64,000 nucleotides of DNA from Amorphophallus konjac (taxonomy: Eukaryota > Streptophyta > Magnoliopsida > Alismatales > Araceae), in the NCBI GenBank assembly GCA_022559845.1, contig CM040127.1, positions 30,094,708-30,158,707 on the forward strand, in the 5' to 3' direction. Made by a program: the position numbers and the translations under genes. The first letter of the stretch is position 1. Every line of letters begins with the position of its first letter. This document shows, one piece after another, positions 55,101 through 64,000 of this stretch. The notes under the pieces are model-generated. The model worked only from the letters and a program-made list of their open reading frames with translations, had not been told where the DNA came from and did no database searches.

Positions 55101-55679
55101 CAGACGCTTTTCGCTGATGGGAAGTCAGCAAGTTAACACTTGGAGATGATGATAAGTTCATGGTCTTGTGCAGTATTAAATGAAAACCTGGAAAGGTTGT
55201 GACGAGACTAGTCGACATGGAACTTTCTGTCTCTGCTCTTTGATGATGGATTAAAAGATTTCCAGAAGATTAGTGGGTTCGACATAAAAGTGCATGTGAA
55301 CTGCTTGTGGTGTAGAATATTACAATCTGCCTTTTTTATTTTGGTCATCGTTGGATGGAAATATTAAGCTTAGATAAGTGCTAATTATATGACTGGTAAG
55401 TAGCTATTATGGACACATTGTATACGACATGGGTTGGCTTGACAGCTTGTATATAAGATAACATGAATCGATGTGGTTGTATCGTACTTATGTATATCTC
55501 CCTTAGGTGGATCTCCAGTGAGCTAAAGTTTGTTCCAAGTTTTTTGGAAAGATTACTGCAATATAAAGTGAGGATCCTATGTTCATCCATGGGATTATAA
55601 CCATATGTAAAAAAATGTGCTAAGTCTATAAACGTGCAAGGAAATGTTCACTGAGCAGGCGATACTGAGATGAAGTTGT

Positions 55680-56120
55680 GCTGAGAAATTCAACTGTCTG
55701 AGACAATCGACATATTGGATGGTCTAGGACATATAATCATGTTGCCTTAGGTGTAGCATTGAACTCACAGCCTAGCTTCTTGATCTTGCTAAATCAGATA
55801 TGGTGATATGTCATGCGATGGTTGAGGAATTCATGAGGCATCCAACACATGGTGAGGATGCTCATATGAAGTTATGTTCAGAAAGTCAGCTCTTTAAGTG
55901 TTGATATTGTAGTTTGTTATTGAATTGTCAAGGAAACTCAACAAATGAAGTATCAAGCACGTGGTGGTGATTCTGATATGCAGTTATGTTTTAGAAACTC
56001 AATGGTGTGAAACATTAAGATGCGATTGGATGCCTGAGGACTGAGGACACAATCATGTTGCCTCAGGTGGAGCACTGAACTCACAGCCTAGCTCCTTAAG
56101 CTTGTAGCATCAGTATATGT
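55680..56120. repeat. Two diverged copies of a 120-bp block
   Basis: ATCATGTTGCCTTAGGTGTA (near 55737) recurs as ATCATGTTGCCTCAGGTGGA (near 56052), each followed by TGAACTCACAGCCTAGCT. Surrounding sequence to 56740 shows nothing else. Confidence 0.7.
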
Positions 56121-56739
56121 GGTACCTGTGCTCTTGTGAGACTTCAATTCGTAAATTTCAATGAAGTCACCATTTAAGTCTTCAAATTGTCTGTTCTCTG
56201 GAAGAGGTGCCCACACATAATTTGGTTCTCAAAACCTAATTCCCATCTGCTGGTAATCTCTTCTTATGGCATCTCAGCAATTTGACATGGAAAACTGTGG
56301 TGCCTGACTAAAACAATGCCGGATGACAGGTGGTAGCATACTATGGCCATATTGCTGACTACATTTAAGTCTCAAGAGATCATGTTTATGGTTTTCCTGA
56401 AGCCAAGTTTGAATGAACCCACATATCTACCCAAAGCAGCAGTACAGCTTTCTGCTGCCCTTGTACTTTGCCACATGAAAGCATCCCAGATAAAGAGGCT
56501 AAAGCTATACAATGTGTCTTGGCCATCAATGAATATGTTTCCGTTGAAAGAAGAGTCAAGTTGATGTGCCGGGCATAGGATAACCTGATTTAGTGGAGAG
56601 TGATGATGCAAGTAGATAGATGAGGTCTTAATAGTCAACTCCAATCACTGGAGTGGATATTCGACCTGTGTCCTGCAGGATAGGCAGTTGAGAAGCCTAT
56701 AGATATGGTTAAAGTTGTATTTGATGAGAAATGGGACTC

Positions 56740-58090
56740 GGGATGGACGCGGAGGGAGACTTGTGACATCAAACGGCGGACTCGATTGGCGTCACACTCG
56801 ATAGCATTATATTATATATTTTGTCTTTATTTGAGTCAGGTCTAATAATTTAAAGTTGTAGGATTAAGTCTCTATTTTTTGTAACTTTTATTAGGCTCAT
56901 TTGGAGCGAAATTCGTGTATTTCTAATTTTTCTGTAATTTTTGGTGTGAATTTTGCACTATTTCTTGAGTGTGGGGATATTTGGGTCATAAAGAGTTAAA
57001 ATAGGGTTAGGATTAGCCTAACTCCTATAAATAGTCGTGTAAACTCACTTTTCCAATTAATGATTAATTACAGTTGCGAATTTTGCAGTAATTTCTTTCT
57101 CTCTGAGATGGAGATGACAGTGCCTTTAGAGGAGGCAACCCTAGGTGGTCCCTGTGAAGGGGAGGGTGTGAAACCTACACTCCCACCTCTATCCTTGTTC
57201 CATGTTCCCCGGATCGGTCCCGCATCACCGCCCCTCTGTTGCAGAGGCAACTCCAGCGCCCCCGCAGCACTTCTGGGCGAGCCCAGCTCACGAAGGATTC
57301 CTCATCGAGTCCTCTTCGCAACTACTTCAGGCTCGGCATCATCCGCCCCCAGACCAGGCCGGGGCGGCAGTTCTCGTCTGACTGCGAAGACCTGCGTCGC
57401 CAGACGCCCAACAGGACATGTTCTCCGTTGTGAAATTCCTCCACGCCACCATATGGAGAATCAAAGCCCGAGCATCATCATAGACGTACTTCAGCCGGTC
57501 CTCTTCGGAACGAGGGCTCACTCGCCCCAATCCGACATCGGAGCAGACCGTGGCGCTCGTTCTCGCCAGACTGCGCAGTCCACCCAGATCTGCTCGATCT
57601 GAGGACGATCTCCTACTTGCGAATTCTCTCCACACCGTCGTGAGTTGAGATCGGACCCGTTTATTGGTGACGAGATACCTCTACCAGTCCTCTTTGCAAC
57701 GTGAGGTCATCGGCCCCGAACTGACTTCGGGACTGGTATTGGAGAACATTTTCGTGAGATCGCGCCGTTCTGTCACAGCAGACTCAACCTGCCAACCAGA
57801 AGCCTCTTGCAGGAGCGACCCCGGCCCCTCTGCGGCGAGTCTGGATGCGCCCTCTGACGTGGGCATACTACTGCAAGTCGGCTGTGCACCGCTGCTAACG
57901 GTACCTCGTTCTGAGGTCAGAGTTGACCGTGGCGGGCGGTTTTGTCAGCACGCGCAGATCTGCTTCCGCCAGTCCGGGCTGCAGGACATCCCCCGCCCAC
58001 CACCTGTTCGACGTCGGTTCCAGCTGAACCTTCTCACTGCACGTCGGTCCCGTCCCGCATCAGTATTGTTAAGATTTTCTGTTATTACTA
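56740..58090 (+). repeat. LTR-like promoter and GC-rich leader
   Basis: AT-rich sequence with a good TATA box (TATAAATA, 57026-57033) is followed by a GC-rich part with three repeats spaced about 188 bp: CCTCTTCGCAAC (57311), CCTCTTCGGAAC (57499) and CCTCTTTGCAAC (57690), each leading to a CGCCCC or CGGCCCC block. This arrangement looks like a retroelement LTR and leader, but no partner LTR or primer site is seen, so it remains a guess. The 180-codon frame across it has no recognised domain. Confidence 0.4.
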
Positions 58091-58525
58091 ATATAAGCCT
58101 ACTTCATGATGGTCAGTACTGACCGGTCCACCCCCTCCTCACCCTTGGATGGCCATGCATTGGGGGTCATCCTCAGAAAATAGATGGCAACTTTCTTTAG
58201 CATGAAATCAATCTCATCGAGCATCTTTGAATTTTGTTAAGTGGCTGTTTCATAATTCTCATCGATCGTAATTGTAAAGTCTTGTACAATGTCAGCTGAA
58301 GTTGGTTTCCCAAGAATAAGATTTCCTTCTTATATGTCACCTAGTCATTTTGTGAAAAGTTTGTGTAGCTGTTTTGCATGTTTTCTTCAAATATGAAGGA
58401 CACAAGAAACTCTATCTATTCGCATCACTGTTACAAAGACAGAAATATGTGATTTCCAAAAGTTACGGAGGCAAAAAATCACATTCCTGATTCTCCTGTG
58501 GGCCCCTGCAGGTTCCCTCTACTGG

Positions 58526-58533
58526 TATATATA
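58526..58533 (+). promoter_or_regulatory. TATA box of the AHP4-like gene
   Basis: TATATATA lies 138 bp upstream of the start codon, with a (CT)n pyrimidine-rich leader (58593-58650), common in plant 5'UTRs, between them. Confidence 0.6.
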
Positions 58534-58595
58534 GACTACTTGGGGTGTACCCTTCCTCATTGCCATCTCGTCTCTCAAGTTGCTCCATTCAAGCT

Positions 58596-58628
<33 letters not shown>

Positions 58629-58663
58629 CTTTCTCTCTCTCTCTCTCTCACACACACGCACAC

Positions 58664-59153
58664 ATGTATCGTCAGGTTGCTAGCATGAAGAAGAGCCTTT
58701 TTGATCAGGTCTGCTTTCCAGTGCCTAAGTGTCTACGGATCCAGCTATTTATGATCTGTGGAATGCTTATTGTCTATTTGGCTTTATCTAGTGGGAAGTT
58801 CACTTTTTTATGGCCTCATGCTTGAACAAAGGAGGATGCAGTCCTTTGGAACAAAACCATCCGGCAAATCTGCATTCCTACCATTTATCAATCAAATGGT
58901 TGGTTGCGTACATAAATGTCTACATGTGAATGATTATTTTTACCCAAGGCAAGGGAATAATTTACGTGTTTCAGCCTAAAAGCAATATTAGTGTATTACT
59001 ATACCCCCATGTATGTCTATGCATGCATTTTTCTCTGGCATGGTCATCAATCAGCTTTATCACCATGTGATATTACTTTACACACCATAGGTAAAAGAAA
59101 TGAAATACATTTTTCCTGCTATATTTTTTTGTCACTAAGTTGATTGGAAGCAC

Positions 59154-59194
<41 letters not shown>

Positions 59195-60931
59195 GCTGCA
59201 CATGCCTGTGTACGCACATGGTGTCTCTAGGTGGTGTGGGCCTCTCTCACTCTCACTCTCTCTCTCTCTCTGTGCTGCACATGCCTGTGTGCACACGGTG
59301 TCTCTAGGTGGTGTGGGTTTGCAGGCTGAGGGACATGTCCTTCTATTTGGAAGGACGAACATTTTCTCTCTTTTTTCAGTTACTGGTATTTCATCTTTTG
59401 GATATCACCCATCTCCATATCATATTATCATATTCTATTTATTCACATGGATGAAGGAGCATGCACTTTGCATGTCTCGACACATCCTTACCATTCTTTT
59501 GTGCTTTCTGTTCACTGCATGTACATGCTTTGCCTCAGCATATTGTTAAAATGGATATTGATGCACAAGCAGCAGAGATGCTTCTCTAGATTGTGTTATA
59601 ACAATTCGTAGGTGTTTTGTTCATTTCTTTTAAGAGTATAATTGTTGCATGGTTAACAAAGTCAGCATGTTGTTATCATTTGTTATCAATTTTTTGTTAT
59701 TTGAGTGTATCCGAAATTTGCTGAAATCATGATATGAAATTGTAAGCAGGGGTACCTAGATGAACAATTTCTTCAGCTGGAAGAGTTGCAAGATGATCTC
59801 AGCCCAAACTTTGTGGAGGAAGTTGTCACCTTGTTCTTTAGGGACTCAGCTAGGCTTATCACTAACACTGAGCAGGCTTTGTGAGTATTATCTATATACT
59901 GCAAAGCACCCCTTTTCTTCTTAAAATTCTTTGTCTAAGATTCAGTCATGATCACTGCGGGACATTTATCAACTGTACACAGAGAAAAGAACCCCCATGA
60001 TTTCACCAGGTTGGATGGATTCGTGCATCAGCTCAAGGGCAGCAGTTCCAGGTGCTCCATGTTTCTTTAGTTGCATTGTACATTTTTCACCTGACTTCTG
60101 CATATAGGATGAATCTGGCCAAGAATGCAGCTTATTGTTTGAGAAAATATGCATCCATGAGGTAGATTCATTTTTAGCTTGCTTAGAGTTAAATGTAAGC
60201 GAATGATGATTCTGTATAGTCCGGGTGATAACAAACAGCTGCATCATCTCAATGAACTGATTTCAAAGTTCTGCAAAATGCAAATAGAATTGTAAGTGGA
60301 AAAGCTTGCATCAGTGTTTCCTGAATGCAACCCCCAACCACCATCATATCCTTAAAAAATGTCATGTTCCTGTTGTGACTGTCACATCCTAGGACTGTGC
60401 ATTAGGCTGTAGACTAGCACCTTTCTTTGTGAGGGGGAGGCTACAAGGAGGACTGTCTACTTGGTAAATTAATTTTAACAAAAATTTTGTGTTTTGGTGA
60501 CAGCATAGGAGCATTGAGGGTGAAGAATGAATGTTCCTTGTTTAGAGAGTACTGCAACCAAGGAAACATGGAAGGGTATTGTGATTTCTTCTTCTTCTTC
60601 AGCAACTTTCCCTGATTGTGTAATGTCTTCCCTCACATGTCCAGTCCACCAACGAAGCATATTTTTGGATGCAGGTGCCTGAAGTCATTTCAAAAGGTGA
60701 AGAGGGAACATGCTGTTCTGAGGCAAAAACTAGAGAACTATTTCCAAGTATGTAATCCTCTTCAACCTGTCCTTTTCTAAACCAAAATCACCACTATGCA
60801 CTCTCCTTTCTATCATTTGCTTTGCTTTAGTACAGGTGCCTGACGCACTTTTTATGCTTTCTGTGTATTGTTTGCATTTTCAGATGATGAGGCAACTGAC
60901 ACCTGTTGAGACGGCTGTTCGCCCCAACTGA
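58664..60931 (+). CDS. AHP4: Histidine-containing phosphotransfer protein, AHP4-like (six exons)
   Basis: HPt proteins carry phosphate from cytokinin receptor kinases to nuclear response regulators. Exons: 58664-58708, 59750-59880, 59983-60051, 60504-60575, 60675-60747 and 60884-60931. All introns are GT-AG and phases agree, giving 145 residues, the length of Arabidopsis AHP4. Exon 1 encodes [15 protein letters not shown]; exon 2 [16 protein letters not shown] and [17 protein letters not shown]; exons 3-4 the phosphate-accepting motif [12 protein letters not shown] with His74; exon 5 [20 protein letters not shown]. The [12 protein letters not shown] and FREYC wording fits the AHP4 group rather than AHP1-3/5. 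The acceptor His is kept, unlike AHP6-type pseudo-HPts. It looks intact; it is the only clear host gene here. Confidence 0.93.
59150..59320. repeat. TC-rich tract and 45-bp duplication in intron 1
   Basis: TGCTGCACATGCCTGTGT...GTCTCTAGGTGGTGTGGG occurs at 59194-59240 and again at 59273-59317, each preceded by a (TC)n run. The duplication probably arose by slippage or unequal exchange between the TC tracts. Confidence 0.88.
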
Positions 60932-61532
60932 TATAACCTTGTTGGACATGGAGGGCATAATGCTGCATTAGGAGGCTGATCGGGGACTTGCCATGCACAT
61001 CAACTCTGTGTTCTTCGCAAGGAATTGTGTCACTTAGTTTTTTGACACAGATGCTAGTAAATAAGTTTGAGATCTCTTCTGTAGTTTCCCTTTTCTAATG
61101 TCATGTCGTCCTATTAGTACTTGTGTGGTAGAAATGTTGAAAGGCAAGATTGTGATAAATGGAATTTCTCTATGCTATTGGAATCAAATCTCTGCCTTCT
61201 GCTTAAGTAATTTACCTTCCAAAAACCCCACTAAGATGAGATGTGTTATCCCTGCAAGTTGGCTCCTGTCTTGACCTGGTTTAAAGCAAGAATGAACCAC
61301 TGCAAGTCAGGTGGGGTGCGTTCGGCCGGCCCTTAACATCTTCAGTAGATTCGAGGTCCCCTGGGTGTGGTCCTGTCAGCCGAAAGAAGCATCCGACAAC
61401 CTTCACAGAGTATCTTATCGTAAAGTTGTAATATTTTTCTATTGACTGGATGCACGGTGCCACGTGTAGAGGAGATATCATCCTATCAGAGTTCTCTACG
61501 TCAGTGACGCTGGCTTTTCTTCAAAGAATCCC

Positions 61533-61568
<36 letters not shown>

Positions 61569-61782
61569 CCGTGGCCAAAGGTTGGGGTATGTGTTTGATG
61601 TAACTTTCAAAAGATTTTATGTGGTCCAAACTTGAAAAAAAAAATGGTTTTAAAGAAGACACAATGCTTATACAACACATTTCGACGCAAACGCTACAAT
61701 CCAAAGAAATTTTTTTGGCAAACGAAGCACTGGTCCAAACTTGAATTTTTTTCACCAATTTCAGCATTCATGTGGATGGAAT
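60932..61782. other. AHP4 3' flank, no further gene
   Basis: The 3'UTR probably extends to around 61080-61200; no single poly(A) signal stands out. A (GA)n tract lies at 61533-61566. Confidence 0.5.
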
Positions 61783-62700
61783 TCTGATGCAGGATAAATC
61801 CGGTTCACCCTATCAAAATAATTTAAGCTCTCATGGGCATTCTACCAAACATATGACATGCTATAATTCCCTGCTTTTCTCAAATTGTTTCTCTATTTTC
61901 CTCCCCACAAGATAGTTCTCCTTTTCTATCTATATGTTCTCTCTGTTTTTTTTTGTTCAACAGATATCCAAACGTCTGTTCTGGGATGAGAGGCACTGAT
62001 TTGGGAGTTTGAAATCTGTTGTTTTTCCTTCAACTAGCAGTATAATAAAACAAGGCTTCACAGTCACATGCCCTTCAATGTTTCTTTGCTGCAGTAGTAA
62101 TCCAGAAGAAGCAACATACGAGAGAGGGAGAGAGAGATAGAACTGAGAGGCATTTAATCAAGCATATGATGCGTTGCAAATCTCGACTTTATGACCCCAA
62201 ACAGAGAATTTGATGCAAGACAAATCTAGATTAGCCTCTCCTTAATGATGCAACGCATATGATGCGTTGCATCAAATTCTCTGTTTGGGGTCATAAAGCC
62301 CAGATTTGCAACGCATCATATGCTTGATTAAATGCCTCTCAGTTCTATCTCTCTCTCCCTCTCGTATGTTGATTCTCCTGGGTTACTACTGCAGCAAAGA
62401 AACATTGAAGGGCATGTGACTGTGAAGCCTTGTTTTATTATACTGCTAGTTGAAGGAAAAACAACAGATTTCAAACTCCCAAGTCAGTGCCTCTCATCTC
62501 AGAACAGACGTTTGGATATCTGTTGAACAAAAAACAACAGAGAGAACATATAGATAGAAAAGGAGAACTATCTTGTGGGGAGGAAAATAGAGAAACAATT
62601 TGAGAAAAGCAGGGAATTATAGCATGTCATATGTTTGGTAGAATGCCCATGAGAGCTTAAATTATTTTGATAGGGTGAACCGGATTTATCCTGCATCAGA
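61783..62700. repeat. Giant near-perfect inverted repeat, 918 bp
   Basis: Left arm 61783-62218 and right arm 62267-62700 are reverse complements with roughly 2% mismatches by eye, around a 48-bp spacer. Outer ends read TCTGATGCAGGATAAATCC and GGATTTATCCTGCATCAGA. Next to the centre, GATGCAACGCAT pairs with ATGCGTTGCATC around ATG (62248-62274). A PBS-like TTGGTATCATAGA follows at 62702. The right half starting at TGATGCAACGC (62247) and ending CCTGCATCA (62698) has LTR-like termini, so this may be two LTRs head to head; a foldback transposon is the alternative. Confidence 0.9.
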
Positions 62701-62767
62701 TTTGGTATCATAGAATCAGGGAATCAACTTGTTTTCATAAGTTGAGATCCTAAATTTTATAATCAAT

Positions 62768-63958
62768 ATGCTTCCTATTCTGATTATTTTTACTGCATAT
62801 TTACCTAATGGACAACGAACAAAAATTGATTTACATGAGTCAGAAGATAGGAATTGGATTTCACCTGACATTGTTAAGTCACTTGCCAAGACAGGAGAAA
62901 TTGTTATTGAGGGTGACCGTGTATTTGTGAAGTTCCGTAAGAAATTCAAAATAATCACGTATGATGATGGAGCTTAGTGTGACATTGGGTCAATGACTGC
63001 CCCATTCATTATTTTAGGAAGAAAGTGGTTAGAAGAAAGAAGTGATGTTATTGATTCAGAAAGAAAAACATGCACTTTGAGATATGATACCTTGCCAGGT
63101 GAGTTTATTTTTCATAATGTTATTGATTCAGAAAGAAAAACATGCACTTTGAGATATGATACCTTGCCAGGTGAGTTTATTTTTCATAATCTATTGCTAT
63201 CTCATCCGCAAAGAAATGACATGCACAAAGGTCCTGAATGTCAATCAAAAGAAGAATTGAATGAGAAACAACTCCCTTTGGTTGATCACGCCCCAGATAT
63301 TATTTTATCTCCAGCAGAGATTACTGATAGTCAGGATGCTACTTCACAGACTATTGATTCATGGGATCACTCTCTGTTTATTGAAGCCGGGTTTGCTACA
63401 TTTCATGAGTCTATATTTGAAGATGTTCATTTTCATTCTGACGTGAATTCATTTCAAAAGCCGATTCTTGATTCGTGAGATCACGAGTTATTTATTCAGT
63501 CTGGCTTGGATTTGATTTCAGATATTGTGTTTGAGATGTCTACTGCACATGAGCCATCTTCAGTGGTGGTTCTGACAATTCATTCTGCATGTGATATAGT
63601 AGAGTGACACCTATCATGTGATATCCATTCAGAGATCTTATTTGAGTTAGATTCATTATCAGCCATTGCAAGTCCACATGGTTCATGTTCTGTTATTGTT
63701 GCTGATATGGAATTTATTATGGCTCAGACTGATTTTGATACAATATGGTACAATGTTGACATGCATATTCCGAGGCGTTGTCAACTTATTGATCTGAATA
63801 TTTATATTGACTGTTCGGTGATGAATGCTCCAGGAGCTCTCATCTTCACTTCAGTGATTCTTCATCATTTTAAAATTCGAGATCGAATTTTTTCGAACCA
63901 GAGAAGATTGATGTGGAGTGGATTACACAAATTATTTTTAAAGATGCAGATTTATTAG
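62768..63958 (+). pseudogene. Decayed retroelement-like coding region, unidentified
   Basis: One phase stays mostly open: 62768-62977, 62993-63478 and 63707-63958, interrupted by TAG at 62975, TGA at 63476 and TGA near 63606. The first part (YLPNGQRTKIDLHESEDRN, FIILGRKWLEE) faintly recalls a retropepsin-like region, where ILG precedes the C-terminal half of the fold; no DTG is seen. Later sequence is acidic and weakly repetitive (IDSWDHSLFIEAGF and a broken second copy DHELFIQSGL). It follows a primer-site-like sequence, so a retroelement polyprotein is the likeliest source. I cannot name the family. It continues towards the window end. Confidence 0.45.
63047..63190 (+). repeat. Exact 72-bp tandem duplication, in frame
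   Basis: 63047-63118 and 63119-63190 are identical by eye. Seventy-two bases equal 24 codons, so the frame is preserved and the peptide VIDSERKTCTLRYDTLPG is doubled. Confidence 0.93.
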
Positions 63959-64000
63959 GAGCCGTTGAAGAGATCTGAGATAAAGATTATTTTTCTATTT

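Noticed and set aside
61783..62700. microRNA precursor
   Set aside because: Arms of about 435 bp with near-perfect pairing are far longer than a plant miRNA foldback; a small-RNA-producing inverted repeat is possible but not a MIR gene call.

Overview
The window is plant nuclear DNA. The evidence is a six-exon cytokinin-phosphorelay gene with GT-AG introns, chromodomain-type Ty3/gypsy and TNT1-like Ty1/copia retrotransposons primed by initiator tRNA-Met, hAT transposons and a tRNA-derived SINE. The sequence alone does not let me place it more closely within flowering plants. About two thirds of it is mobile DNA inserted into other mobile DNA. Only one clear host gene is present, at 58664-60931.

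Layout. (1) 1-24850 is a nested stack. A plus-strand Ty3/gypsy chromovirus ('G2') runs from its 5' LTR remnant (11962-12371) to its 3' LTR (21345-~24850). A 4.26-kb solo LTR of a large Tat/Ogre-like family (13320-17576) sits in its gag gene and is flanked by an exact 5-bp duplication. A minus-strand chromovirus ('G1', 4053-11961) sits in its 5' LTR. A hAT transposon with an uninterrupted transposase (1-4052, one end outside the window) sits in the 3' LTR of G1. (2) 24850-29738 holds LTR fragments, foldback elements and a GC-rich minisatellite, with no recognisable gene. (3) 29739-43283 is a TNT1-like copia element with both LTRs. Its gag is split by a young 9.9-kb non-autonomous Tat/Ogre-like element (30953-40891, exact AGTAG duplication), and its pol has lost protease and integrase through a jump into its own LTR end. 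(4) 43284-58490 is a degraded repeat field: a diverged LTR pair, two hAT-type MITEs, a SINE, AT-rich minisatellites, a diverged duplication and an LTR-like promoter region. (5) 58526-61080 is an AHP4-like histidine phosphotransfer gene. (6) 61783-62700 is a near-perfect 918-bp inverted repeat, followed by a decayed retroelement-like coding stretch that runs to the window end.

How it fits together. The retrotransposons look dead. G1, G2 and the copia element each carry several in-frame stops, and in G2 and copia nearly all can be explained by C-to-T or G-to-A changes, as expected of heavily methylated DNA. LTR differences counted by eye (about 3.4% for copia, about 1.3% for the Tat-like element inside it) agree with the nesting order. 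The most unusual signal is a set of arrays of short GC-rich stem-loops whose arms change together. They occur in the LTR of G1, in the LTR and leader of the Tat-like element, and in the solo LTR.
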